64,000 bases of DNA, from assembly GCA_039817885.1 (NCBI GenBank), contig JBCBUY010000001.1, positions 1 through 64,000 on the forward strand, in the 5' to 3' direction. The position numbers and the translations under genes were made by a program. Origin of the DNA: CALLCD01 sp039817885 (GTDB lineage: Bacteria > Pseudomonadota > Alphaproteobacteria > Caulobacterales > Hyphomonadaceae). The stretch's first letter is position 1; every line of letters starts with the position of its first letter. Under the pieces are notes generated by a model. That model was not told the DNA's origin. It saw only the letters and a program-made list of their open reading frames with translations, and ran no database searches. This document shows positions 1 to 8,595 of the stretch, piece after piece.

Positions 1-184
1 CGATGAGCATGATCAGCCGGCGGACGAGATTTTCCAGCGCTTTCAGCTTCGTTCCGGCCCGGCGGAGGCGCCATTTGGCGGGGGTCCGCTCGGCGATGTG
101 AATGCCCGTCCAGCCGATCAAGCCAACAACGGCAAGGCCGATCTGCTCGATCGCAAGGGGAAACAGGGCATCATCAGTGCGCAT
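1..184 (-). CDS. partial membrane protein, N-terminus only
   Basis: An open frame on the minus strand starts at an ATG (complement of 182-184) and runs off the left edge without a stop, giving about 61 residues. The N-terminal half contains a hydrophobic stretch at about residues 13-26 that could be one membrane segment. A basic stretch rich in Arg and Lys follows, as expected for a cytoplasmic flank. No family is recognisable from this fragment. Codon use is GC-rich like the neighbours. The real length and function lie outside the window. Confidence 0.5.
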   Translation of the reverse strand, partial: MRTDDALFPLAIEQIGLAVVGLIGWTGIHIAERTPAKWRLRRAGTKLKALENLVRRLIMLI

Positions 185-243
185 GACCGGGAGTATGCAG
201 CGGGCACAGGATCGGTCGGATAGATTTTGTGATTTGAAACGTT

Positions 244-278
244 GTCATCCCGGGCACCGCAGGTGATCCGGGACCCAG
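244..278. repeat. REP-like palindromic element, copy A
   Basis: A GC-rich element of about 35 bases with the core CCCGGG...CCGGGACCCAG. Its reverse complement resembles the element at 401-438: both carry TGGGTCCCGG at one end and CCCGGGA(T/G)GAC at the other. Intergenic elements of this look are common and multicopy in alphaproteobacterial chromosomes. The family assignment is by resemblance only. Confidence 0.55.
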
Positions 279-400
279 AAATTGCAGATCTTTTTTCGCC
301 ACCGCCGTAGCCTTGTTCGGGGCGATTGATCATGGGATCAATCGCTGCCCCTTCAAGTCCACTCAAATGGGGTCCCCGAACCAATTTCCGCGCGCTGCGA

Positions 401-438
401 TGGGTCCCGGGTCTGCGCTACGCTCCGCCCGGGAGGAC
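401..438. repeat. REP-like palindromic element, copy B
   Basis: Inverted partner of the element at 244-278, about 120 bases away. It starts TGGGTCCCGGGTC, has a short variable loop and ends CCGCCCGGGAGGAC. Transcribed together the two copies could form a large hairpin. Each copy can also fold on its own through CCCGGG complementarity. Confidence 0.55.
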
Positions 439-525
439 ACCGATGGAGGGTGCGAACGTTGCCTGGGAGGACTGGGTTGCCCCACACTTCCAGGCGGGCA
501 TCAAGTATAGCGGCCAGAATGAGAC

Positions 526-981
526 CTAGCTGGCGGCATTGGCCGGGAGACGCGGATCATCAGCAGCGACGGGCGTCCAGACCTGGGTCTGGCAAATCGG
601 GCCAATGCATCCCTTCACGGTGAGATCACCATTATCGCGGATATTGATGCCAGACCCATAGGTCTTGCCATTCTCGGCATTGTAAATCGTGCCGCGCCGC
701 CAGCGCTCGCCACGGCGCTGAAAGCCAGAAAGCATCTCCATACCGACAATGGGGCGGCTCTGAAGAGCTGGGTCGGGATTGCGAATGTCGGTATTTGCCT
801 CGGCATTCGTTTCATCAAACCAGACAATGGTTCCGCACGGCGTGCTGTCGCCGCAATCGGCGATCTCAACAATCGCATCTTGGGACTCAGTCAGCCACAT
901 ACCGGCCACATCGGACGGATCGGCATTGGCGACGCCGGCGGTTCCAGCGAAACAAAGCACAGCAAGAAGAGAGCGTTTCAT
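526..981 (-). CDS. secreted DUF2147 family protein
   Basis: A 151-residue protein with a classical signal peptide: Lys-Arg at the N-terminus, a hydrophobic core and an Ala-rich cleavage region near residue 20 (VANA then DPSD). The mature part begins with a GMW motif and ends with a VWTPV segment, typical of DUF2147, a small lipocalin-like periplasmic family of unknown ligand. Four cysteines in the mature part (two CG/CI pairs) suggest disulfides. The ATG at 981 is chosen because AAGGAG lies 7 bases upstream. A longer frame to 1029 has no such site. It is monocistronic, downstream of lysK on the same strand. Confidence 0.85.
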   Translation of the reverse strand: MKRSLLAVLCFAGTAGVANADPSDVAGMWLTESQDAIVEIADCGDSTPCGTIVWFDETNAEANTDIRNPDPALQSRPIVGMEMLSGFQRRGERWRRGTIYNAENGKTYGSGINIRDNGDLTVKGCIGPICQTQVWTPVAADDPRLPANAAS

Positions 982-1047
982 GGGAGGACTCCTTGAGGAT
1001 AGCGCATTTAGCTTTGCACAGAGCGACACCTCTGTAAAAGCGCGAAA

Positions 1048-2634
1048 TCACCGCCCCAAGGCGTCTCGGATGAGTTTTGCTGTTTCCGGCACGCCATAGA
1101 GCGCGATGAAGCCACCAAATCGCGGCCCCTGGGACTGACCGAGCAACACCTCATAAAGCGCCTTGAACCAGTCGCGGAGAGGGTCAAAGGCATGGTCCTT
1201 GCCGACAGAGAATGTGAGCGTTTGCAAATCCTCTCCGGTGATCGGCCCATCATAGACCTCCAGGCGCTGCGCAAGATCATCCATGGCTGTGCGCTCTTGA
1301 TCGGTCGGCGCGCGGTAGACCTTGGCAGGTTTCACAAAGTCTTCGTAATAGCGGATGGCATAGCCGGCCAGTTGGTCAAGGAGCGGATGGGTCTCTGGCG
1401 ACGCCTCAGGCACATAGCGGGAGATGAAGCCCCAGAGCGTGTCTCGGTCTTCCGCGTTGGCCACCCCAACGAGATTGAGAAGAAGGGCGAATGACACCGG
1501 CGAGCCCCATTGCGGCGGGCGACCATTATGAATGTGCCAGACGGGGTTTTCGAGCTGACGAGCAGGCTCCTCTCCGTGGAACTTGTCGAGAAAGGTCAGA
1601 TACTCATCCACCGCTTTCGGGATCACATCGAAATAGAGCTTCTTCGCCGCCCGGGGTTTTTGAAACTGAAACAGCGAGAGACTTTCCCGCGGCGCGTAAG
1701 CCAGCCACTCATCAACCGAGATGCCATTGCCTTTCGACTTGGAGATCTTTTCGCCCTTCTCATCAAGGAACAGCTCATAGACATATTGCTGTGGCGGACG
1801 GGCCCCGAGGATCTTGCAGATCTTTGAATAGATCGGCGCATTGTCCTGATGATCCTTGCCGAACATCTCGAAGTCCACACTGAGGGCGGCCCAGCGCATC
1901 CCGAAATCTGGCTTCCATTGCAGCTTCGCATGACCACCTGTGACCGGGAGGGTGACGTCGGTTCCGTCCTCATCTTCAAACGTGATTTCGCCTGTGTCAG
2001 CATCGACCGACTTCATCGGCACATAAAGGACACGCCCTGTGCTGGGAGAGATAGGCAGGAAGGGGGAATAAGTCGCCCGGCGCTCCTCTCCCAATGTGGG
2101 CAGCATCACATCCATGATATCCTGATACTTTTCCGCCGCGCGGATCAGCATCGGATCATAGGTGCCGTTTTTATAGAAATCGGTCGCCGAAGCGAACTCA
2201 TAGTCAAAGCCGAAACCATCAAGGAAGGCACACAGCCGCGCATTCATATGATGACCATAGCTCTCATGGGTGCCGAACGGGTCCGGCACATCCGTCAGTG
2301 GTTTCTGGAGATGAGGTTCAAGGCTCTCCGGGTTCGGCACCGTCGGCGGCACTTTGCGCATACCGTCCATATCATCGGACACACAGATCAGCCGCGTCGG
2401 GATCTTGTCCTCGGTCAGCGCGTGAAACGCGTTGCGCACCATGGTCGTGCGGACGACCTCTCCAAACGTGCCGATATGCGGCAACCCGGAGGGCCCATAG
2501 CCCGTCTCAAAGACGACGGGCCCATCTCTCCCCTGTCCTGCCTTATCCATCTGCTCACGCCGTTTCAGGATGGCGCGCGCCTGTTCGAAAGGCCACGCTT
2601 TCGCGGACTGGGCGAGGGCTGAAACGTCTGACAT
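1048..2634 (-). CDS. lysK: lysyl-tRNA synthetase, class I
   Basis: Charges tRNA-Lys with lysine in the cytosol. The 528-residue protein is the class I (Rossmann-fold) form, unrelated to the usual bacterial class II LysRS. The HIGH-type signature appears as PSGLPHIGT near residue 50 and the KMSKS-type signature as KISKSKGN near residue 295. Class I LysRS is found in archaea, many alphaproteobacteria and spirochaetes, which supports the taxonomic guess. The start at 2634 is chosen over an in-frame start at 2742 because CGGAG sits 7 bases upstream and because family members begin close to the class I fold. It is divergently oriented from bfd. Confidence 0.95.
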   Translation of the reverse strand: MSDVSALAQSAKAWPFEQARAILKRREQMDKAGQGRDGPVVFETGYGPSGLPHIGTFGEVVRTTMVRNAFHALTEDKIPTRLICVSDDMDGMRKVPPTVPNPESLEPHLQKPLTDVPDPFGTHESYGHHMNARLCAFLDGFGFDYEFASATDFYKNGTYDPMLIRAAEKYQDIMDVMLPTLGEERRATYSPFLPISPSTGRVLYVPMKSVDADTGEITFEDEDGTDVTLPVTGGHAKLQWKPDFGMRWAALSVDFEMFGKDHQDNAPIYSKICKILGARPPQQYVYELFLDEKGEKISKSKGNGISVDEWLAYAPRESLSLFQFQKPRAAKKLYFDVIPKAVDEYLTFLDKFHGEEPARQLENPVWHIHNGRPPQWGSPVSFALLLNLVGVANAEDRDTLWGFISRYVPEASPETHPLLDQLAGYAIRYYEDFVKPAKVYRAPTDQERTAMDDLAQRLEVYDGPITGEDLQTLTFSVGKDHAFDPLRDWFKALYEVLLGQSQGPRFGGFIALYGVPETAKLIRDALGR

Positions 2635-2758
2635 TTGGTGCTCCGTGGAATAGAGCGCTGGCCTAGGGTGCACGTGGTGGGAGGTCAAGCGCCACGGCGG
2701 AGCAAATTGCTCATACTGTCGTGGCAATAGAGCACTTGACATTCATTCGCACTTTGGC

Positions 2759-2783
2759 GCAAATAGTTCTCATGATCATTTGC
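2759..2783. promoter_or_regulatory. candidate Fur-type operator overlapping bfd start
   Basis: The 25 bases form an interrupted dyad, GCAAAT...ATTTGC, around TTCTCATGATC. This resembles Fur-family boxes, which carry inverted AAT/ATT-rich arms around a TTCTCAT-like core. It overlaps the bfd start codon at 2772, a position expected for repression. A TTGAC hexamer lies upstream at 2736-2740. Regulator identity (Fur, Irr or other) is inferred only from the iron-related genes downstream. Confidence 0.4.
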
Positions 2784-2972
2784 ATTTGCAACAACATCAA
2801 TGAGCGAAAAATCAGAGCCGCCGTCGACTCGGGTGCCCGCAGCCCTAAGGACGTCATGCAGAAAAACGGCTGCGATTTTAACTGCGGAAAATGCAAATGT
2901 GAGATCGGCGAATTGATTGGTGCCGAAATGGACCAACACCTTGAAAAATTGGCACTTGTTGCAGCAGAATAA
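2772..2972 (+). CDS. bfd: bacterioferritin-associated ferredoxin
   Basis: A 66-residue BFD-like [2Fe-2S] protein. Cysteines occur as CxC near the N-terminus (CICNN) and as CGKC/CKC in the second half, the usual four-Cys layout of Bfd. Bfd docks on bacterioferritin and passes electrons through the heme to mobilise stored iron as Fe(II). The gene directly precedes bacterioferritin on the same strand. The ATG at 2772 is preferred to upstream in-frame starts because the family begins right before the CxC motif. Bfd is normally induced when iron is scarce, and the Fur-like dyad overlapping the start fits that. Confidence 0.88.
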   Translation: MIICICNNINERKIRAAVDSGARSPKDVMQKNGCDFNCGKCKCEIGELIGAEMDQHLEKLALVAAE

Positions 2973-3118
2973 GCGCGACTGACTTGCACTAACCGTGAGA
3001 CTGCCTCTCACTATCATAGTCATCTGTTTTTATTAGAATTTTTTCGGATTCGGCCATTGTTTTTGCGATAAGGCCGGCTATTTCTGTTGCCACAAAGACA
3101 TCAGAAATGGAGGCCACC

Positions 3119-3607
3119 TTGAAAGGCAATCCAGAAGTAATGAAATTCCTGAAAGACGCGCTGAGAAAAGAGCTCACCGCGATCAATCAGTATTTTCTAC
3201 ACGCCCGCATGCTCAAAGACTGGGGCGTCACAAAGCTCGGCGAGAAAGAATACAAGGAATCCATCGAAGAAATGGAACATGCCGATTGGCTGATCGAGCG
3301 GATTCTGTTCCTAGGCGACATTCCCGTCATGCATGAACTCGACAAGTTCAAAATCGGCGAGAACGTCAAAGAAATTATCGAAGCCGACCTTGCCCTGGAA
3401 ATGAAGGCACACCCGCTCTACACCGATGCTGTCGCCAAAGCGGAAGAAGTCAAAGACTATGTCAGCCGCGACCTCTTCGCGAAGATATTGTCGTCCGAAG
3501 AGGAACATATCGATTTCCTGGAAACCCAGCTCGATCTGATTGAGCGAATGGGCATCGAAAACTACGTGCAGCTACAATCCCACTCTGCAGAGGATGCGGA
3601 AGGCTAG
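3119..3607 (+). CDS. bfr: bacterioferritin
   Basis: Heme-containing ferritin, a 24-mer that oxidises and stores iron. The 162-residue frame begins at TTG 3119, preceded by GGAGG at a spacing of 5. An ATG at 3107 would add four residues, but that ATG leads straight into the GGAGG itself. With the TTG start the residue numbers match E. coli Bfr: ferroxidase ligands E18, E51 and H54, and heme-ligand Met at 52 (EEMEHAD). The second Glu-x-x-His pair is in SSEEEHID. It follows bfd on the same strand. A small inverted repeat (GTGAGA/TCTCAC) lies between the two genes. Confidence 0.95.
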   Translation: MKGNPEVMKFLKDALRKELTAINQYFLHARMLKDWGVTKLGEKEYKESIEEMEHADWLIERILFLGDIPVMHELDKFKIGENVKEIIEADLALEMKAHPLYTDAVAKAEEVKDYVSRDLFAKILSSEEEHIDFLETQLDLIERMGIENYVQLQSHSAEDAEG

Positions 3608-3668
3608 AACACTTGGCAGCGATACGGGCGTTCAGATGCCGTCGATCGAGCGGCGTGGATGATCATCT

Positions 3669-5339
3669 CTATTCCGCTGCGGCCGCCTGCATCGCCGCCT
3701 GCGCACAATAGCAAGACGCCCCGACCGGCAGGTCGGACCGGGCTGCGGCAAGCTCCAGTCTTTGGCGGATCCATATCCCCTCTGGGGTTTCAGCGGCACC
3801 GCGGCGGCGAAGACATTCATCGAGCCCTTTGAGGCTCCAGATATTGTCCGGATGGATGCAAGCCCGCGGCAGGTCGCCGGCAAGGCCGAGATCTTCGCGA
3901 TAGGCCTGTTCAGCCTCCTCGATGCGCCCCTGTTCTAGAGAAAGCGCGCCGAAGGCATGTCGGACGGGCTGGATCCACCCCCATGGCTCATCATATGGCA
4001 GCGCATCTTCTAGCTCGATCGCCTTTCGGAGATGGGCAAAGGCGGCATCGTAATTCGCCTTGCGATATTCGAGTTCGCCGTCGAGCATCTGTTCGGCCAC
4101 TTCGAGCAAGTCAACGCAGGCGACATTATGAAGATGCCGGCTCTCCGGCACGTTCGCACGCGCCTCCATGAACTTGGCTCGTTCATCTTCTGACTCAGCG
4201 ATGTCGCCGAGCGCCGCATGCGCCACGGCCTTCGCGTAATGCAGCGACGCGGTGGTGTGGCAATACAGGCTTTGGTCATCCGGCAGAGGCTCGGCGATGA
4301 TGTCGCGCCAACGGCCAAACCGGATCTGAACATGTGTTTTCATGGAGAGATAGCTTTCCAGGAAATCCGCCATGGGCGGGCTGTCGAGTTTCAACAGGTC
4401 AACCGGGATCTCGTCGATCATCTCTTCTGCCGCCGCCATGGCGGGCTCGTACTGTCCAAGAAACAGCGCGCCATAGATCGCGAAATGATAATTGTGGACA
4501 CGATAGGCGGTGTAGAAATTCATCCGGCCCTGGTGCTCGGCGACGCGTAGGTCGGCCTCGATCCCCTTTTGGTTCCAGAGCATGGCGTCGCGATACTCGG
4601 CGCACTGGATATCGATATGGGTCGGCATGTGAATGAGGTGGCCAGCATCGGGCACCAATTCCCGCAGGCGGTCGCCCGCCATCAGAGCTTTTTCTGGGGT
4701 CGGCGACATTTCCATCAAGTGGACATAGAGGTGAAGTATGCCCGGATGAACGTGGCCCTCGGGCGTGTCCACAAAGGTCTCCAACACCCTCTGCGCCTCA
4801 AGCGTGCCCGCCCCCTCAGCGACGGTATTGTTTCGGATATCCCACATCTTCCAGGGCGTCTGATTGAGGATGGCTTCGGCATAAACGGTGGCGACCTCCA
4901 GATCGTCTGGATGCGTGTCGAACGCGGTTTTCATCGCCGCGGCGAAGGCGTCATTCCATGGCTCCTGTTGGTCGATCGGTTCACGTTGCGGGTACCGAGC
5001 CGTCAATGCTTCGATCAAACTGCGCTCTGGGCCCGTGATCTGATCAACCAACGCAAGGGCGGCCTGGGCGTGATCATAGGCCAAACCGAGGGCGGCTTCC
5101 TTCGTCGCTGGGTCCATCATCTGCCATTCGAAATTATAATTCGGTCCGCTGGCATAGCTGACGCCCCAATGCGCCATGGCACAGTCTGGGTCGTGTTCCA
5201 GGGCTTTCTGGAAGCACCCGACGGCGAGCTCATGATTATATGCGAATGTCCAGACCAGGCCGCGATCAAACCAGAGCTGAGCATCCGGCGAGTCGGTCGT
5301 GATCTTCCGCGAGTATACATCTATGTCAAAATATTCCAC
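3669..5339 (-). CDS. tetratricopeptide-repeat protein, cytosolic
   Basis: A 556-residue protein with no signal peptide or membrane segment. It contains TPR-like helical hairpins: WFDRGL...AVGCFQKALEHDP near residues 23-52, ALxxG and AEQAYREDL motifs near the C-terminus, and several degenerate copies between. A His-rich middle section (HPGILHLYVHLMEMS and HLIHMPTHID, about residues 197-243) is unusual for a pure TPR scaffold. It may bind metal or be a catalytic remnant. The protein ends with an Ala- and Cys-containing tail (CYCAQAA). Function is unknown. It stands alone on the minus strand, convergent with bfr. Confidence 0.75.
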   Translation of the reverse strand: MEYFDIDVYSRKITTDSPDAQLWFDRGLVWTFAYNHELAVGCFQKALEHDPDCAMAHWGVSYASGPNYNFEWQMMDPATKEAALGLAYDHAQAALALVDQITGPERSLIEALTARYPQREPIDQQEPWNDAFAAAMKTAFDTHPDDLEVATVYAEAILNQTPWKMWDIRNNTVAEGAGTLEAQRVLETFVDTPEGHVHPGILHLYVHLMEMSPTPEKALMAGDRLRELVPDAGHLIHMPTHIDIQCAEYRDAMLWNQKGIEADLRVAEHQGRMNFYTAYRVHNYHFAIYGALFLGQYEPAMAAAEEMIDEIPVDLLKLDSPPMADFLESYLSMKTHVQIRFGRWRDIIAEPLPDDQSLYCHTTASLHYAKAVAHAALGDIAESEDERAKFMEARANVPESRHLHNVACVDLLEVAEQMLDGELEYRKANYDAAFAHLRKAIELEDALPYDEPWGWIQPVRHAFGALSLEQGRIEEAEQAYREDLGLAGDLPRACIHPDNIWSLKGLDECLRRRGAAETPEGIWIRQRLELAAARSDLPVGASCYCAQAAMQAAAAE

Positions 5340-5454
5340 GGTCTTGTCCCCCCATAGACTCCGATTGGATACGCATAGCTTATCACAGGTTCAGCTTCCT
5401 ATCCCGCGAAATAGGTCATATTGCGGTGCGATCTCGAACAGGGCGATTCAACCA

Positions 5455-6345
5455 TCAAATTCCATCAAACCGTCTCCGCAGCGCGGCGAGCAGCGCGCGA
5501 TCAAACACCTCCTCAGAACGATCCGGCAGACCCTTTATCGTCTCCGCCATGTTGGCCCGCGCCCGGATATCGTCAAAGCCAATATCTTGAGCCCGGCCCG
5601 GCACAACGCCCTCGCGCCAAAGATGATGCGGTGCATAGCCGGTGAGAATGAAGGCACTGTTCCAATTGAGGCCCGCCGTCTTCGCAAGCTCATTGGTACA
5701 ATTGGAAAAGAGCGTGTTGTAAAAGCGCGGCGTCTCGTAAAGACCGTTTGTCTTCTCTACGAGCGCCCCAAAAAAGGCCTGGCGGTCACCCTCAGTGAGG
5801 TGGACCGGATAAAGGAAAACATCATGCTTCAGATAACGAGCGCGCCGCGTTAGCAGATCACGGGCCTCCCCCCAAAGATAAACGAGCTCAAAAGTGTTGA
5901 GCGCGCCTTTCAGAGCCGAATAGACCTCCCCCTCTTCCTTGCGCGCCTCAATTGTGAGCCCGAGAAGCCGGTCGTCAGAGAACTCGAAGATAATCAATGT
6001 GTGAGCAATCGCGTCCGTACCGCCAAAGGGTTCGACCATCAGCCATGTGCCGGTCAGCTCGGAAACATCATAGGTACCGCTATGGTAATCGAAAGTGACC
6101 GGCGCATCCTCAGAATAGGTCCAGTCGCGTATCTGATCGATGGTAAACTCAGACCCCGATTGCGCCACCTGCGGCATGATGGAAATCTCAGGTCGCCAGT
6201 CGCGGTCATGACTTGGCTGGCGAAGGCCAATGTAAAGGACGAGCGCAATCAGCCCGGCAAGGCATCCGAGACCAAGGGTCAGCAAGGGGCGGCGCTTCAT
6301 TCGGGCCGGGTCGAATGGCCAGGGAGCACCTTGATCAACACCCAT
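5455..6345 (-). CDS. membrane-anchored DUF4105 protein
   Basis: A 296-residue protein. A single hydrophobic segment near residues 22-40 acts as a membrane anchor or uncleaved signal, followed by a periplasmic domain. The body matches the DUF4105 family: WxxEPFGGTDAIAHTL, then the block with FYNTLFSNCTNEL, where the conserved Asn-Cys-Thr-Asn motif suggests a papain-like Cys-type centre. Substrate is unknown. The start at 6345 is chosen because GGGGAG lies 7 bases upstream. The internal ATG at 6300, which begins just before the basic anchor flank, lacks a ribosome-binding site. Confidence 0.78.
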   Translation of the reverse strand: MGVDQGAPWPFDPARMKRRPLLTLGLGCLAGLIALVLYIGLRQPSHDRDWRPEISIMPQVAQSGSEFTIDQIRDWTYSEDAPVTFDYHSGTYDVSELTGTWLMVEPFGGTDAIAHTLIIFEFSDDRLLGLTIEARKEEGEVYSALKGALNTFELVYLWGEARDLLTRRARYLKHDVFLYPVHLTEGDRQAFFGALVEKTNGLYETPRFYNTLFSNCTNELAKTAGLNWNSAFILTGYAPHHLWREGVVPGRAQDIGFDDIRARANMAETIKGLPDRSEEVFDRALLAALRRRFDGI

Positions 6346-6473
6346 CCAGAATCTCCCCACTCTGCATTGCCTGAAGCCTAGGGCGAAACGGACCAAGATT
6401 CCAAGGGGCGAACTTTGACACCCTTCTTCCTATATGGAACATCGCAGAACGGGTTTCGGGAGCGATAGTACAC

Positions 6474-7061
6474 ATGTCGGCGAAAATATTCAGCTGGGTC
6501 GGCCATCCCGCAAAAACCAGCGTGTCCCATATGCTGGCGGACGCCTATGAGCGGGGGGCTCGAGAACAGGGCGCAGACATCCGCCGCATGAATATGAGCG
6601 AGATGAACTTCGACCCCAACCTCGCCGACGGATATAACACCATCCAACCGCTCGAAAACGACCTTGAAATTTGGCAGGACAATATCGTCTGGGCCGACCA
6701 TGTCGCCTGGTTCTATCCGATGTGGTGGGGCGGCATGCCCGCCAAGATGAAGGGGGCCCTCGACCGCGCCCTCTTGCCGGGCTTCGGCTTCAAGTATCAT
6801 GAGAACGACCCCTTCTGGGATCGCCTGTTGAAAGGTCGTTCAGGCGACGTCTTCATGACGGCCGATACGCCGAATTGGTTTGACTGGATCACCAGCGCAT
6901 CCCCCGCGCGACGGCAAGTCAAAAAGAAAGTGCTCGAATTTGTCGGCATAAAACCCGTCGAAACCCACTATTTTGCGGCTGTGCGAAACGCTAAAGAGGA
7001 CAATCTGAGAAAGTGGCAGCGCCGAGCCCACCGGGTTGGCGCGGATGCAGGCAGGCGATGA
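6474..7061 (+). CDS. flavodoxin-fold NAD(P)H oxidoreductase
   Basis: A 195-residue protein of the NQO1/MdaB flavodoxin-like family (two-electron quinone reductases using FAD or FMN). Support comes from the N-terminal beta strand with GHPAKTSVSHMLAD and the flavin-binding FYPMWWGGMPAKMKG block near residues 81-95. The GFGFKYH segment near residue 105 also fits. The C-terminus overlaps the next gene by ATGA, so the two are translationally coupled. The partner is a nitroreductase, which suggests joint reduction of quinones, nitroaromatics or similar electrophiles. The real substrate is unknown. Confidence 0.85.
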   Translation: MSAKIFSWVGHPAKTSVSHMLADAYERGAREQGADIRRMNMSEMNFDPNLADGYNTIQPLENDLEIWQDNIVWADHVAWFYPMWWGGMPAKMKGALDRALLPGFGFKYHENDPFWDRLLKGRSGDVFMTADTPNWFDWITSASPARRQVKKKVLEFVGIKPVETHYFAAVRNAKEDNLRKWQRRAHRVGADAGRR

Positions 7062-7738
7062 AGACATCAGACGACACCCATGTTCCGCTTTCGAGCTGGA
7101 CCGAACGGCCAGCTGACGAGATGCAGGCGCGCGCCCGCGCCTTCCATGCTGAAATGTCAAAGAGGCGCTCCGTGCGCGCCTTCTCCGATCGGCCAGTGGA
7201 CCAGAGCATTATCGAGGCTTGCATAGCAACCGCCGGCACCGCGCCATCTGGTGCCAATCACCAGCCATGGTTTTTCGCCTGTGTCGGGTCGCCGGAGTTG
7301 AAACAGAAAATACGGAGCGCCGCCGAAGAAGAAGAACAGGCCTTCTATGCCGGGCGGGCCTCCGATGAGTGGCTGGACGCCCTGTCCCCCATCGGTACCG
7401 ATGCCGAAAAACCCTATATGGAAGTCGCCCCCTGGCTGATCTGTATATTCGCCCAGCGCCGAGGCGGTGTCACAGCGGGCGAAGACCGGAAGAATTATTA
7501 CATCCACGAAAGCGTCGGCATCGCGACCGGCCTGCTGATCGCCGCCTGCCAGGACGCAGGATTGTCTACCCTTGTCCATACGCCAAATCCAATGAGCTTC
7601 TTGAATGAACTATGCGGCAGGCCGTCAACGGAAAAGCCCTTCCTGATCCTTGTGGCCGGCTATCCTGCTGAAGATGCGATGGTGCCGAAGCACGCGCTCA
7701 AGAAAAAGCCTTTGGAAGAAATTGCCTCCTTCCTTTGA
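7058..7738 (+). CDS. nitroreductase family flavoprotein
   Basis: A 226-residue FMN enzyme of the nitroreductase superfamily. The FMN phosphate-binding RRSVRAFS motif sits near residue 35, followed by APSGANHQPWFF and, near the C-terminus, a GYP segment after the FLxLVAG strand. Length and motif order fit the iodotyrosine deiodinase/BluB-like side of the family rather than NfsB, but substrate cannot be read from sequence. The ATG at 7058 overlaps the stop of the upstream oxidoreductase. A start at 7013 would run back through that gene. mutM follows after 11 bases, so the three genes may be cotranscribed. Confidence 0.85.
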   Translation: MKTSDDTHVPLSSWTERPADEMQARARAFHAEMSKRRSVRAFSDRPVDQSIIEACIATAGTAPSGANHQPWFFACVGSPELKQKIRSAAEEEEQAFYAGRASDEWLDALSPIGTDAEKPYMEVAPWLICIFAQRRGGVTAGEDRKNYYIHESVGIATGLLIAACQDAGLSTLVHTPNPMSFLNELCGRPSTEKPFLILVAGYPAEDAMVPKHALKKKPLEEIASFL

Positions 7739-7749
7739 TCCGAGTTTGA

Positions 7750-8595
7750 ATGCCTGAACTGCCCGAAGTTGAGACTGTACGCCGGGGACTTGCACCGGCA
7801 ATGGAAGGTCGCCGCATCCTCCGAGCCGAATTGCGCCGGCCCGATTTGCGGTTTCCGTTCCCTGCCCGATTTTCCGAACGGGTTGAGGGGTCCATCGTCT
7901 CAAGCCTTGGGCGGTATGCAAAGTTTCTCACAGCGTCATTATCGTCGGGCGAAACGCTCATTATGCACCTTGGCATGACGGGTCGGTTTACAATCAACGA
8001 CAACGCGACCGCTGCCTTCAAACACAATCCGGGATGCGATGCGAAACATGACCATGTCATCTTTCACCTCGAAGACAGGACAACCATCACCTATAATGAT
8101 CCGCGGCGATTTGGATTTATGGAATTATGGTTGACGGAGACATTTGATCAGTATCCCAGATTGAAAAATCTAGGTCCGGAGCCGCTCTCCAATAATTTTA
8201 ATACAGATTATCTGAATACGGCGCTCGCCCATAAGCAAACCCCCATCAAGACAGCCCTGCTCGATCAGGGCGTGATAGCAGGACTTGGCAACATATATGT
8301 CTGCGAAGCTCTTTACCGCGCTGGCATCTCGCCAAAACGATCGGCGGCAACCGTACCGGGAAAACGCGCCGAGCGCTTGACGGCTGCGATCAATGCCGTG
8401 ATCTCCGACGCTATATCCGCAGGCGGATCATCAATCTCGGATTTCGCGAGCGCACAAGGGGAGCTCGGTTACTTCCAGCACAGTTTCGACGTTTATGATC
8501 GCGAGAACTACCCTTGCGCGAAATGCAGTGGACAGATCAAAAGAATTGTCCAGGCAGGGCGCTCAACTTTCTTCTGCAGCCAATGTCAGCGATAG
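7750..8595 (+). CDS. mutM: formamidopyrimidine-DNA glycosylase
   Basis: Base-excision repair enzyme that removes 8-oxoguanine and formamidopyrimidines and nicks the strand by beta,delta-elimination. The 281-residue protein begins MPELPE, giving the catalytic Pro2 and Glu3. The lysine of GRYAKFL, the H2TH region with GVIAGLGNIYVCEALYRAGI and a C-terminal CxxC...CxxC zinc finger (CAKC and CSQC) are all present. Length is normal for Fpg. It sits last in the oxidoreductase/nitroreductase cluster, with a long non-coding stretch behind it. Confidence 0.97.
   Translation: MPELPEVETVRRGLAPAMEGRRILRAELRRPDLRFPFPARFSERVEGSIVSSLGRYAKFLTASLSSGETLIMHLGMTGRFTINDNATAAFKHNPGCDAKHDHVIFHLEDRTTITYNDPRRFGFMELWLTETFDQYPRLKNLGPEPLSNNFNTDYLNTALAHKQTPIKTALLDQGVIAGLGNIYVCEALYRAGISPKRSAATVPGKRAERLTAAINAVISDAISAGGSSISDFASAQGELGYFQHSFDVYDRENYPCAKCSGQIKRIVQAGRSTFFCSQCQR

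Larger units (their letters stand above)
187..525. other. non-coding spacer with REP-like elements
   Basis: About 340 bases lie between the partial gene on the left and the stop of the DUF2147 gene. No convincing gene is seen. The short frames here have no ribosome-binding site and no protein-like composition. The main content is a pair of GC-rich imperfect palindromes in inverted orientation, listed separately. Confidence 0.5.

Noticed and set aside
118..384. 88-residue minus-strand frame in the left intergenic region
   Set aside because: It runs through a REP-like element, has no ribosome-binding site and no protein-like composition; the partial gene at 1-184 is in another frame.
1849..2622. 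257-residue plus-strand frame inside lysK
   Set aside because: It lies opposite an unmistakable lysyl-tRNA synthetase and reflects GC-rich codon structure.
4569..5357. 262-residue plus-strand frame across the TPR gene
   Set aside because: Antisense shadow; no ribosome-binding site and no domain features.
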